Assembly (NCBI RefSeq): GCF_052117125.1
Contig: NZ_JBQKJT010000007.1
Span: 145,616 to 209,615, forward strand
Reading direction: 5' to 3'
Source of the DNA: Avoscillospira_A sp052117125
GTDB taxonomy: Bacteria > Bacillota > Clostridia > Oscillospirales > Oscillospiraceae
Length of the DNA stretch: 64,000 nt
The translations under genes were made by a program, and so were the position numbers. The notes beneath the pieces are model-generated. The model did no database searches and was not told the origin of the DNA. It saw nothing but the letters and a program-made list of their open reading frames with translations. How positions within the stretch are numbered: position 1 is the stretch's first letter; every line of letters begins with the position of its first letter. Positions 52,360-60,395 of the stretch are shown here, piece after piece.

Positions 52360-53409
52360 TCAACTACATCGGATAGCCACTTTGATTACGCCATCCTGAC
52401 GCGCTTCAAACAGCGCATAAGCCCGTTCGATTTCTGACAGCGGGAATTGATGTGTGATCAGCGGCGTAGGATCCAATTTGCCCTCGGCAATCAGCAACAG
52501 GGTTTCCTGGCAATGACAGCCGTCTACTCCACCCGTTTTAAAGGTTAAATTCTTACCGTACATCTCCGGCAGGGGCAGCACTTGTGGTCCGTCATACAAA
52601 GCTACTATCGTAACAATACCATTGGGGCGGGCAGATTCCCAAGCCATACGGAACGTATCGGGACTGCCTGCCACCTCCAGCACTGCATCGGCGCCGCCGT
52701 GAGCGCTGTACTGTCGAATTGCTGCCAACAGTTCTTCCGGTAACACGGCAATTACACCCGAATCGTGACGACGCACAAAGGCCAATCGTTCAACATCCCG
52801 GTCACATACGATAATGCAGTGTGGGTTATGAAGCCGGACACATTGCAGCGTACATAGACCTGTGGGACCTGCGCCCAAAATCAGCACCGTATCCTGGGGT
52901 TGTATCTCCGAGATTTTTGCGGCCCAATAGCCAGTGGCCAATACATCACCCACCAGTAAAGCCTGAAGATCCGTTACATTGTCAGGAATTTTGGTCAACC
53001 CCTGGTCGGCATAGGGCACCCGTACATATTCCGCCTGGCCACCGTCAATCCGGCAGCCCAGGGCCCAACCGCCGTTGGGGTCTGTACAGTTGTTGACCCA
53101 GCCATGTCGGCAAAAAAAGCACTGGCCGCAGAACGTCTCCACATTGACCACCACTCGGTCTCCAGGACAGAGTGCAGTGATTTCGCTGCCAACTTCCTCC
53201 ACCACACCTACCATCTCATGGCCCACTGTAATACCCGGTACCGCCCGGGGAACAGAACCATGTTTAATATGCAGATCGCTGGTACAGATACTGCTGAGCG
53301 TCACCCGCACAATGGCATCCCGTTTCTGTTCCAATACTGGCGTGGGTTTCCGCTGTAACGCAAACTCCCCTTGCCGGACATAGGTGTACGCAAGCATTTC
53401 ATTTTTCAT
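52360..53409 (-). CDS. Zinc-dependent alcohol dehydrogenase family protein
   Basis: The 349-aa medium-chain dehydrogenase has the catalytic zinc site (SSICTSDLHIKHG, GHEMVGVVEEVG), a structural zinc set (CGQCFFCRHGWVNNC) and the NAD(P)-binding VLILGAGPTGLCTLQ. Substrate is unknown; threonine- or formaldehyde-dehydrogenase-like enzymes are similar. The ATG at 53409 overlaps the upstream KTSC gene by 11 bp; an ATG at 53397 is an alternative. It is cargo of element 1. Confidence 0.92.
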   Translation of the reverse strand: MKNEMLAYTYVRQGEFALQRKPTPVLEQKRDAIVRVTLSSICTSDLHIKHGSVPRAVPGITVGHEMVGVVEEVGSEITALCPGDRVVVNVETFCGQCFFCRHGWVNNCTDPNGGWALGCRIDGGQAEYVRVPYADQGLTKIPDNVTDLQALLVGDVLATGYWAAKISEIQPQDTVLILGAGPTGLCTLQCVRLHNPHCIIVCDRDVERLAFVRRHDSGVIAVLPEELLAAIRQYSAHGGADAVLEVAGSPDTFRMAWESARPNGIVTIVALYDGPQVLPLPEMYGKNLTFKTGGVDGCHCQETLLLIAEGKLDPTPLITHQFPLSEIERAYALFEARQDGVIKVAIRCS

Positions 53410-53620
53410 ATCGATACCGCACCATTCTATTAATGTAGGCGTTCAGACCGTAGCCTTGCGCTGCCAGCTGCTTCATGGTTTCCACATGGCTTTCTCCGGC
53501 TGAAGTGTAGGAATACCGATAAATTCTGGAAGAATTGTGAAACTTGACGTCAATATACGTTGGAGCAATTTCAAAGGCTGCCACATCGGAAACACCACTG
53601 ATATTGCCGTACTGCTGCAT
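53399..53620 (-). CDS. KTSC domain protein
   Basis: The 73-aa protein has the KTSC-type core YIDVKFHNSSRIYRYSYTSA followed by a helical segment ending VETMKQLAAQGYGLNAYINR. These small domains are thought to bind RNA or partner proteins, but their role is unclear. I chose the ATG at 53620 with GGGAGTG upstream. It overlaps the dehydrogenase gene and is divergent from the LysR gene. Confidence 0.8.
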   Translation of the reverse strand: MQQYGNISGVSDVAAFEIAPTYIDVKFHNSSRIYRYSYTSAGESHVETMKQLAAQGYGLNAYINRMVRYRYEK

Positions 53621-53796
53621 TTCGATCACTCCCTTTTTTCGTCCGGTGGATCTACACCAATAGTATAGCAGATTCTTCACAGATTGTAAAACAAAACGAG
53701 ACGGCATGGCGAGACCGTCACAGGGTATGTGTGCACCGATCTCTTGTCAGTCCACAAGAAAGACGATATACTGAAAACGACAAGGAGGCGGTATCC

Positions 53797-54681
53797 ATGG
53801 AATTACGGGTTTTACAATATTTTCTGGCGGTTGCCCGGGAGCAGAGCATTTCTGCGGCGGCCCAATCGCTGCATCTGACCCAGCCCACGCTTTCCCGGCA
53901 GATCAAAGAGTTGGAAGAAACATTAGGCAAGCAGTTGATGATTCGAGGCAATCGAACCATTACTCTGACAGAAGAGGGGCAGCATCTTCGAAAGCGAGCG
54001 CAGGAAATCCTGGACCTGGTTGGACGGACGGAAAAGGAGATCATGCAGTCCTCGGAAACCGTCAGCGGAGATATCTATATCGGCACCGGAGAAACCGACG
54101 GTGTCCGGCAGATTGCTCGGGTTGCCTGCTTTCTGCAGGAGCAATACCCAGCAGTACAGTTCCACATCGTCAGCGATGACGCTGCGGATGTCTGCGAACA
54201 GCTGGATAAGGGTCTGCTGGACTTCGGTATGCTCCTGGGGGATATTGATAAAACAAAATATCACTATCTGGAACTTCCCATGCGGGATACCTGGGGGGTT
54301 TTAATGCGGCGGGACAGCCCGTTAGCACAGAAAGCGGCGGTCACCCCGGAGGATCTTTGGGACCAACCGTTGATTCTGTCCCGGCAGATGGATAATAAAG
54401 GGGGGCTCCATCGATGGCTGCGTCGGGAAGCCTCAGAACTGCATACCGTGGCCACCTACAATTTGATTTTCAATGCTTCTTTGATGGTGGATGAGGGTAT
54501 GGGCTATGCGTTTGCCTTGGACAAACTGATCAATACCACCGGTAGCAGTCTCTGCTTTCGGCCATTGGAGCCACGCCTGGAATTGGGTATGTATCTGGTC
54601 TGGAAGAAATCCCAACTGTTTTCCAAACCAGCGGAGTTGTTTTTACAGCAGCTGCAACAACAGATGCACCTGACAGAATGA
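53797..54681 (+). CDS. LysR family transcriptional regulator
   Basis: The 294-aa regulator has an N-terminal winged helix (MELRVLQYFLAVAREQSISA AAQSLHLTQPTLSRQIKELE region) and a periplasmic-binding-like effector domain. AAGGAGGCGGTATCC precedes the ATG. It is divergent from the KTSC-dehydrogenase pair, so by the usual LysR rule it probably controls them. Its stop lies 73 bp before the right repeat of element 1. Confidence 0.93.
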   Translation: MELRVLQYFLAVAREQSISAAAQSLHLTQPTLSRQIKELEETLGKQLMIRGNRTITLTEEGQHLRKRAQEILDLVGRTEKEIMQSSETVSGDIYIGTGETDGVRQIARVACFLQEQYPAVQFHIVSDDAADVCEQLDKGLLDFGMLLGDIDKTKYHYLELPMRDTWGVLMRRDSPLAQKAAVTPEDLWDQPLILSRQMDNKGGLHRWLRREASELHTVATYNLIFNASLMVDEGMGYAFALDKLINTTGSSLCFRPLEPRLELGMYLVWKKSQLFSKPAELFLQQLQQQMHLTE

Positions 54682-54754
54682 CCTAGGGGACAGCATTCAT
54701 CCAGCAGCCGCAACAGCGGAGAAACTATGACGGTTCCATTTTGAATCGTTTGTA

Positions 54755-54764
54755 GGTACAGAAG
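54755..54764. repeat. Right direct repeat (att core) of element 1
   Basis: GGTACAGAAG identical to 49894-49903; cotJC homology resumes immediately after it. Confidence 0.9.
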
Positions 54765-54978
54765 AACTGGGACACTTAGAGATGATCGGTGCCATAGTCC
54801 ACCAGCTGACTCGGAACCTCACTGAGGAACAGATCAAATCTAAGGGCTTCGCCCCCTATTTCGTGGATCATACGGCTGCTGTCTACCCTACCGCAGCTTC
54901 CGGTACCCCCTGGAGCGCTGCTGGTATGCAGTGCAGCGGCGATCCCATTGCGGATCTGTCGGAAGATATGGCAGCGGA
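54765..54978 (+). CDS. cotJC: cotJC segment 2 of 3
   Basis: This segment encodes ELGHLEMIGAIVHQLTRN through FVDHTAAVYPTAASGTPWSA to DPIADLSEDMAA, the central part of CotJC. It contains the metal-ligand motif of manganese catalases (GTEELGHLEM spans the left joint). It starts at the element 1 repeat and ends at a GA dinucleotide (54977-54978) where element 2 begins. The frame stops at TAA (54992-54994) inside element 2. No start codon or ribosome site of its own. Continues at 62665. Confidence 0.92.
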
Positions 54979-55131
54979 TGGTACGACTGCGTAAGAACAA
55001 CAAAGCTGAAAAGCCCCATAAACACTACATTCTTTGTAGGACAAGTCTTTTCCGGCTGCGTTGTGATAAGAACAACTTGCCACAAAATACTGATAGGACA
55101 AGCTGTTTTCAACTAAAAATGTACCGCAAAG

Positions 55132-55179
55132 GCGGCGTTTACTACTTCCCTTTTGGGAATATAGGAACGCCGCTTTTTT
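55132..55179 (+). terminator. Terminator at the left end of element 2
   Basis: GCGGCGTT / AACGCCGC with an inner TTCCC / GGGAA stem and T6. It would block transcription entering from cotJC. Confidence 0.85.
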
Positions 55180-55189
55180 CATGCCCTCA

Positions 55190-55303
55190 TGTTACGCAGT
55201 AGGGGTAGAAAAAGCCTTGCTGCAAGCGGCTTTACAGATGCTATTTTCAAAGGGCAAAGGGTTTATACCTTTTCTCTCAAAATCGCTGTTCTACTGCGTA
55301 ACA
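55190..55303. repeat. 13-bp inverted repeat upstream of the repA fragment
   Basis: TGTTACGCAGTAG (55190-55202) is perfectly inverted at 55291-55303, spanning 88 bp. This may be an initiator-binding or origin-like site of the parental conjugative element. Confidence 0.6.
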
Positions 55304-55330
55304 AAACCACAGCAAAGGAGTGATGAAGCT

Positions 55331-55512
55331 ATGGCAGTTTTCCGCGTGGAGCGCAACACGGGCTATACCGTAATGAGCAACCACCACTTACGAAACAAGG
55401 AACTATCCTTAAAGGCAAAAGGGCTGTTATCGCAAATGTTGTCCTTGCCGGAGAATTGGGACTACACCCTTGCGGGGCTGTCCTACATCAACCGGGAAAG
55501 TATCGACGCTAA
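55331..55512 (+). pseudogene. Replication initiator (RepA) N-terminal fragment
   Basis: About 60 codons of a conjugative-element replication initiator begin MAVFRVERNTGYTVMSNHHL and include a winged-helix start (LSLKAKGLLSQMLSLPENWD). Homology ends at INRESIDA, where a different gene (pcfB) begins in another frame. AAAGGAGTGATGAAGCT precedes the ATG. The joint marks a deletion of the rest of repA and everything up to pcfB. Confidence 0.8.
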
Positions 55513-55841
55513 AGCAGCTTGCAAAGCAGAACGCGGGACTGTCCAATATCGAAATCACAAGTGAGAATATCAAAGCCTTTGAGCATACGGCGAAGAAATA
55601 TGGGATTGACTTTGCCTTAAAGAAAAACGCTACCGAAACGCCGCCCCGTTACCTTGTCTTTTTCAAGGGACGGGACGCCGACGCGCTGACCGCAGCCTTT
55701 AAGGAGTTTTCCGCAAAGAAGCTGACGCAGGAGCAAAAGCCCTCTATCCGAAAGGCACTTGCCACATTCCGGGAAGCGGCGAAGCAGCTTAACGCAAACC
55801 GTCAAAAGACAAAGCACAAGGACAGGGAGGTATCGCTATGA
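55511..55841 (+). pseudogene. PcfB-like (DUF3801) conjugation protein, C-terminal fragment
   Basis: This frame encodes about 109 residues matching the C-terminal part of PcfB-type proteins: IKAFEHTAKKYGIDFALKKN, PRYLVFFKGRDADALTAAFK, and a basic tail. PcfB helps dock relaxosomes to the coupling protein. The N-terminal part is missing at the joint with the repA fragment. Its stop overlaps the virD4 start as ATGA, the native gene order. Confidence 0.78.
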
Positions 55842-56134
55842 AGCAAGACTTTAAGAAGCTGCTTATCCTAAATGCCCCGTATCTGCTCTTTGTGTATCTC
55901 TTTGATAAAATCGGACAGGCGTTCCGGCTATCCCCCGGCGCAGATTTGAGCGCAAAGCTCTTGTCTATCGGGGACGGTTTTTCTGCTGCCTTTTCAAATG
56001 CCCTGCCGAGCTTTGACCCCGCAGACCTGCTTATCGGCATTGCAGGGGCGGCGGTTATCTGGGTTGCTGTCTATATGAAAGGCAAGAACGCAAAGAAATA
56101 TCGCAAAGGCATGGAATACGGCAGCGCACGTTGG
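55838..56134 (+). pseudogene. VirD4/TraG coupling protein, fragment 1 (N-terminus)
   Basis: The first 99 codons of a type IV coupling protein have two membrane segments (about residues 6-24 and 67-85) and end KYRKGMEYGSARW. The chain breaks at TGG (56132-56134), where a nested 2,795-bp segment starts. The frame continues exactly at 58930, so excision of the nested segment restores the reading frame. Confidence 0.85.
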
Positions 56135-56138
56135 AGTG

Positions 56139-56144
56139 CATAAT
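56139..56144 (+). promoter_or_regulatory. -10 half of a promoter split across the ends of element 2a
   Basis: CATAAT lies 4 bp inside the left end of element 2a. Its -35 partner TTGACA is at the far end (58911-58916). Confidence 0.6.
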
Positions 56145-56189
56145 CTTAAGTGTAAAGAACTCTACATGGACGCACAGGAGGATATGCAC

Positions 56190-56915
56190 ATGAATGATTA
56201 CAACAAAATCACAGCCCTTTACTCCCGCCTTTCCGTAGGCGACGAGGACAGGGACGGCGGCGAAAGCAACTCCATACAGAACCAGAAGAAGTTTTTGGAA
56301 AGCTACGCCAGACAGCTAAAATTGACGAATATCCGGCACTACATTGACGACGATGAAAGCGGCAGATTTTTCGACCGCTCCGCCTACTCCCGCATGATAG
56401 AGGACGTAGAAAACGGTAAAATCGGCGTGTGTATTATGAAAGACATGACCCGCTGGGGGCGCGACTATCTCCAAGTCGGCAACGCTATGGAGATATTCAG
56501 ACGGAACAATGTGCGCTTTATCGCGGTCAACAACGGGATAGACAGCGAGAAGCCCGACACATTGGAGTTTGCGCCCTTTATCAACATCATGTCGGAGTGG
56601 TACGCAAAGGACATCAGCAAGAAAGTAAAGACCGGCATTAAGACGAAGGGCATGAGTGGAAAGCCGATTGCCACCGAAGCTCTCTATGGCTATCTCCATG
56701 CAAATCTGCCGAAAGGGACAAAGACCTTGCCTATCTCTGAATGGGAAAAAGAGTACGCCACTCTCAGCGGGCAGAGAACAGCGGAATATACCAAGCTGAA
56801 AGAAACCCGCGCCGAGGTTGCCGAGCTGCACAATATCCGCAAGTGCGTTGATATTGCACTGAAAGCCGACCAGCCGGAGCAGACCCGCGCCAAGCGGCAC
56901 GACTTAGAACGATGA
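56190..56915 (+). CDS. Chimera: serine recombinase catalytic domain fused to relaxase C-terminus
   Basis: Of 241 residues, 1-168 are a complete resolvase domain (catalytic Ser in YSRLSVG, S15; KDMTRWGRDYLQVG) of the TndX/TnpX type. At the conserved YGY (166-168; nt 56685-56693) the chain changes to a relaxase C-terminal tail (NLPKGTKTLPISEWEKEYAT ... CVDIALKADQPEQTRAKRHD). The recombinase and zinc-ribbon domains are lost, so integration activity is unlikely. GGAGGATATGCAC precedes the ATG. Confidence 0.82.
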   Translation: MNDYNKITALYSRLSVGDEDRDGGESNSIQNQKKFLESYARQLKLTNIRHYIDDDESGRFFDRSAYSRMIEDVENGKIGVCIMKDMTRWGRDYLQVGNAMEIFRRNNVRFIAVNNGIDSEKPDTLEFAPFINIMSEWYAKDISKKVKTGIKTKGMSGKPIATEALYGYLHANLPKGTKTLPISEWEKEYATLSGQRTAEYTKLKETRAEVAELHNIRKCVDIALKADQPEQTRAKRHDLER

Positions 56916-58832
56916 ATGGAGTTGAGATTTTTGTACTACACCCAAGAACAGATAGACCGGGCGAATCAAGCCGACCTTGTTTCTTTCCTGCAATCACAGG
57001 GCGAGCAGCTTACCCGCGCCGGGAATGAATACCGCTGGAAACGGCACGACAGCTTGACCGTCCGGGGAAACAAATGGTACAGGCACAGCCAGAGCAAGGG
57101 CGGCGGCCCCGTTGATTTTGTTATAGAGTTTTTCGGCAAGAGCTTCACCGAAGCCGTGGAACTTCTCACAGGAGAAAAGGGAGCCGCACCGCCGCCGGAC
57201 AGACCTTGCCCCGCGTCCCTTTCCGACTTCCGGCTACCACCCCCAAACAGCGACAACCGAACAGCGAGGAACTACCTCACAGCAGCCCGCCGCATTGATG
57301 AAGATGTGACGGGCTTTTTCTTTGCCCGCGGCGATATTTACGAGGACGCAGCCCACCACAACGCCGTATTTGTGGGGCGGGACGAGGACGGAATACCGCG
57401 CTACGCCCACAGCAAGGGAACGGCGGGAAACTTCCGGCTCGATGTGAAAGGCAGCGACAAAGCCTTTAATTTCTGTTACCGGGGCGAGGGCGACAGGCTT
57501 TTTGCCTTTGAAGCCCCCGTTGACCTGCTCTCTTTCCTCTGCCTGTTCAAAAAGGAATGGCAGAAGCAGAGCTATTTGTCATTGGGCGGCGTGGGAGAAA
57601 AAGCCCTATTGCGTTTCCTTTCTGACCGTCCGAACATCAAGACCGTTTACCTCTGCCTTGACAGCGACCAAGCCGGAAACGACGCTTGTAGCCGCCTTGC
57701 GGAGCTTGTGCCGGAGGGCTTGACCGTCCACCGCCTTGTGCCGCTGTTTAAGGACTGGAACGAGGTATTGCAGCACCGGGCAGAAATCACAGACGGGAAG
57801 TATATCCAGGAAGCAGTTTACGGCCTGAAAGAGCCGCCGCAGGAAGAAACCGTCGAGATTATCCGCATGAGCGAGGTTGACACGCAGACCGTTGAATGGC
57901 TATGGGAGCCGTATATCCCTTTCGGGAAAGTAACCATTGTGCAAGGCAACCCCGGCGAGGGCAAGACCACCTTTGCCCTACGCCTTGCCGCTGCCTGCAC
58001 CACCGGGGGAACGCTGCCGGGAATGAAGCCCCTGCCGCCATTCCAAGTGATTTACCAGACCGCCGAGGACGGGCTGGGCGATACCGTCAAGCCCCGCTTG
58101 ATAGAAGCCGAAGCCGACCTTGACCGCGTGCTTGTGATTGATGAAGCCAAGCGGGAGCTTACCCTCTCCGACGAGCGCATAGAAAAGGCAATCACGCAGA
58201 ACGGGGCGCGGTTGATTATCCTTGACCCAATACAGGCGTACATGGGCGAAAAGACCGACATGAACCGGGCAAACGAAGTGCGCCCCATGTTCCGCCGTCT
58301 TGCCGATGTTGCCGAGCGTACCGGGTGCGCCGTTATCCTTATCGGACACTTGAACAAAGCTGCCGGAGGGCAGAGCGCATACCGGGGCTTAGGTTCTATC
58401 GACTTCCGCGCCGCAGCAAGGAGCGTCCTGCTGATCGGGCGCGTGAAGCGGGAGCCGAATGTGCGTGTTATCGTCCATGACAAATCTTCCCTGGCGCCGG
58501 AGGGCAAGCCCGTTGCCTTTTGCCTTGACCCGGAAACAGGCTTTTCATGGATAGGCGAATACGACATAACCGCCGACGAGCTGCTATCCGGCGCGGGCGG
58601 GAACACCGCCACCAAGACCGAACAAGCCGAGAAGCTGATACTTGACCTGCTTGCAGACGGGAAAGAGCTTGCCAGCGAGGACATTGTAAAGGCCGCAGCC
58701 GAAGCCGGAATATCCGAGAGGACGGTACAGAACGCCAAGCGCAACATGGGCAGCATTTTGGGCGCAAGGCGTGTCGGCGGTCAATGGTATAACTTCATCA
58801 AGAAGAAGCAGCCGCCCGAACCCGCAAGCTGA
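56916..58832 (+). CDS. Toprim (DUF3991-like) plus RecA-like ATPase replication protein
   Basis: The 638-aa protein has an N-terminal primase-like region (YRWKRHDSLTVRGNKWYRHS, SKGGGPVDFVIEFFGKSFTE), a Toprim domain (VYLCLDSDQAGNDA) and a RepA/AAA_25 helicase domain. The latter has Walker A QGNPGEGKTTF and Walker B RLIILDPIQAYMG. It probably primes or unwinds mobile-element DNA. The ATG directly follows the chimera's stop (TGAATG), implying coupling. It appears intact. Confidence 0.88.
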   Translation: MELRFLYYTQEQIDRANQADLVSFLQSQGEQLTRAGNEYRWKRHDSLTVRGNKWYRHSQSKGGGPVDFVIEFFGKSFTEAVELLTGEKGAAPPPDRPCPASLSDFRLPPPNSDNRTARNYLTAARRIDEDVTGFFFARGDIYEDAAHHNAVFVGRDEDGIPRYAHSKGTAGNFRLDVKGSDKAFNFCYRGEGDRLFAFEAPVDLLSFLCLFKKEWQKQSYLSLGGVGEKALLRFLSDRPNIKTVYLCLDSDQAGNDACSRLAELVPEGLTVHRLVPLFKDWNEVLQHRAEITDGKYIQEAVYGLKEPPQEETVEIIRMSEVDTQTVEWLWEPYIPFGKVTIVQGNPGEGKTTFALRLAAACTTGGTLPGMKPLPPFQVIYQTAEDGLGDTVKPRLIEAEADLDRVLVIDEAKRELTLSDERIEKAITQNGARLIILDPIQAYMGEKTDMNRANEVRPMFRRLADVAERTGCAVILIGHLNKAAGGQSAYRGLGSIDFRAAARSVLLIGRVKREPNVRVIVHDKSSLAPEGKPVAFCLDPETGFSWIGEYDITADELLSGAGGNTATKTEQAEKLILDLLADGKELASEDIVKAAAEAGISERTVQNAKRNMGSILGARRVGGQWYNFIKKKQPPEPAS

Positions 58833-58839
58833 AAGTGCA

Positions 58840-58920
58840 AAACGCAGACCCTTTGCACTTTGCACTTTCGCACTTTCACAAGAATTTGCGTCAATAACTC
58901 AAAAAAGCACTTGACAAAAC
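58840..58920 (+). promoter_or_regulatory. Right end of element 2a: GCACTTT repeats and -35 box
   Basis: Several GCACTTT units lie at about 58855-58877. TTGACA at 58911-58916 is 13 bp from the right end. In the circular form it would pair with CATAAT (56139-56144) at a 17-bp spacing, pointing into the recombinase gene. Confidence 0.6.
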
Positions 58921-58929
58921 GCTTCATGG

Positions 58930-59184
58930 GGCAATGCCGCCGACATTAAGCCATATATCGACCCCGTATTTGAAAACAATGTACTGCTGACACAGACGGA
59001 ACGGCTGACAATGAACAGCCGCCCGAAGCAGCCAAAATACGCGAGAAACAAAAACATTCTTGTCATAGGCGGCAGCGGAAGCGGCAAGACCCGCTTTTTC
59101 GTCAAGCCAAACCTTATGCAATGTATGTCAAAGGATTTTCCTGTCAGTTTCGTTTGCACCGACCCGAATGGTAATTTACAATAA
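58930..59184 (+). pseudogene. VirD4/TraG coupling protein, fragment 2 (Walker A part)
   Basis: The frame resumes as GNAADIKPYIDPVFENNVLL and includes Walker A GGSGSGKTRFF and SFVCTDP. Homology ends at TGG (59169-59171), followed by a stop at 59182-59184 in foreign sequence. The remaining two thirds of the coupling ATPase are gone. The gene is thus broken twice, each time at a TGG followed by the 5' region of a serine recombinase gene. Confidence 0.85.
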
Positions 59185-59227
59185 GGATAAAGGGAGCGCG
59201 CACCCTCAAGAAAGGAGGTTACACCCC

Positions 59228-60163
59228 ATGAAGAAACAGCCGGACAAGGGAAAAATCACAGCCCTGTACGAGCGTCTTTCCCATGACGATGAGCGAGCCG
59301 GGGAAAGCGTGTCGATAGAAAACCAAAAGCGCATTTTGGAGGACTACGCCCAAAAGAACGGCTTTACGAATATCCGGCACTTCACCGATGACGGAGTGCG
59401 GGGAACGACTTTCAAGCGTCCGGGGCTGGACGCCATGCTGGAAGAAATCCGGGCGGGAAATGTGGCTACGGTCATTATCAAAGACCAAAGCAGGATTGGC
59501 CGTGATGTTGTCGAAGTGGGGCTTTTGAAGCGCACCTTTGACGAGTACCATGTACGCTTTATTGCGGCGAATGACAATCTTGATACCGCCAACGGCTTTG
59601 ATATAATGTCCATTTTCCGAGATGTGATAAACGAGTGGTATGTTGCCGACACCAGCCGGAAAATCAAGACCGTTTTCAAGTCGAGAATGGAAAAGGGCTT
59701 GCGCTGCTCCGGCAGTGTCAGCTATGGCTACCCTAATCGGTTGGAATGGCAAACGAGATGCGAGTTTAATGCGTACTGCAAACGTGCTTTACGCAATGAA
59801 CTGATTGACGCTTGCCGGGAACGTAAAAGCAGGCAGAAGCACGAAGTCAACTTTTCAGACCTTTCCCCGCACGAAGAAAAGCAGCTTTACACCGTTGACA
59901 GATATTTTGTTGACGAGAACGAGGAGGCTTTTTGTGCAGGCGGTTTGAGAATTACGGCGAAGCTCCTTGCCGACGCTATGCACTCCCTGCCGGAAAAAAA
60001 ACGGCAAGCCGTACTGCTGTACTATTTTTTCAGAATGAACGACGCTGAAATCGCGGAACTGATGAAAGTACCCCGCAGCACAGTACAGTACCGACGGACA
60101 AGCTCTTTTGAGCTGCTAAAAAGATTTTTGGAGGAACGCGCTGATGAATGGAACGAATTTTGA
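59228..60163 (+). CDS. Chimera: serine recombinase catalytic domain fused to element sigma factor
   Basis: Residues 1-168 of this 311-aa ORF are a resolvase domain (YERLSHDD, catalytic S18; KDQSRIGRDVVEVG). At the same YGY position (166-168; nt 59723-59731) as the first chimera, the chain switches to a conjugative-element sigma-70-like factor (LEWQTRCEFNAYCKRALRNE ... LPEKKRQAVLLYYFF ... DAEIAELMKVPRSTVQYRR). The recombinase C-terminus is lost; the sigma region 4 helix-turn-helix is kept. GGAGG precedes the ATG. Confidence 0.85.
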   Translation: MKKQPDKGKITALYERLSHDDERAGESVSIENQKRILEDYAQKNGFTNIRHFTDDGVRGTTFKRPGLDAMLEEIRAGNVATVIIKDQSRIGRDVVEVGLLKRTFDEYHVRFIAANDNLDTANGFDIMSIFRDVINEWYVADTSRKIKTVFKSRMEKGLRCSGSVSYGYPNRLEWQTRCEFNAYCKRALRNELIDACRERKSRQKHEVNFSDLSPHEEKQLYTVDRYFVDENEEAFCAGGLRITAKLLADAMHSLPEKKRQAVLLYYFFRMNDAEIAELMKVPRSTVQYRRTSSFELLKRFLEERADEWNEF

Positions 60164-60395
60164 TGAAAACGAGCGCGGCTTATTACCCTACCCGGTCATT
60201 TTAGCCGCGACAAAGGGCGACCCCGACGCCATGAAAATTGTGGTGCAGCATTACCAAAGCTACATAGCCCATCTGTCTATGAGAAAGCTCCGCGACGAAA
60301 GCGGCAACACCTATTACGGCATAGACGAGGACTTACGGGAACGGCTGCAAGCAAAGCTCATGCGGGCTGTCCTATCCTTTAAGACAGAGAAATAA
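60144..60395 (+). CDS. Conjugative-element helix-turn-helix protein (Tn916 Orf8-like)
   Basis: The 83-aa protein LPYPVILAATKGDPDAMKIV VQHYQSYIAHLS is the HTH_16-type small protein that follows the sigma factor gene in Tn916/Tn1549-like elements. It overlaps the sigma part of the chimera by 20 bp, and GGAGG lies 9 nt before its ATG. This is native order, so the sigma-HTH pair was moved as a block. Confidence 0.85.
   Translation: MNGTNFDENERGLLPYPVILAATKGDPDAMKIVVQHYQSYIAHLSMRKLRDESGNTYYGIDEDLRERLQAKLMRAVLSFKTEK

Larger units (their letters stand above)
49904..54764. mobile_element. Element 1: 4,861-bp serine-recombinase element interrupting cotJC
   Basis: The element is bounded by a perfect 10-bp direct repeat and lies inside cotJC. 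It contains a large serine recombinase with a small coupled gene, two membrane microproteins, a zinc alcohol dehydrogenase, a KTSC protein and a LysR regulator. It has no conjugation genes. Removing 49904-54764 rejoins CotJC in frame (DIGTE-ELGHLEM). The layout resembles skin-type intervening elements of sporulation genes. Confidence 0.9.
54979..55330. other. Left end of element 2, repeats and terminator
   Basis: This 352-bp stretch has no gene. It holds TAAGAACAAC twice (54992-55001, 55067-55076; 75 bp apart), TAGGACAAG twice (about 55037, 55094) and ACAAGCTGTTTTC (55098-55110), which recurs in the recombinase promoter palindrome at 60998. It ends with a terminator and a 13-bp inverted repeat. 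These are likely recombinase or regulator binding sites. Confidence 0.6.
56135..58929. mobile_element. Nested element 2a (2,795 bp) inside virD4
   Basis: It is flanked by TGG on both sides (56132-56134, 58927-58929); virD4 codons are continuous if it is removed. A serine recombinase N-terminus starts 56 bp from the left end reading inward, the Tn4451/tnpX arrangement. The right end has TTGACA and the left end CATAAT, which would be 17 bp apart in the circular form. Internal deletion has fused the recombinase to a relaxase. Confidence 0.75.
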
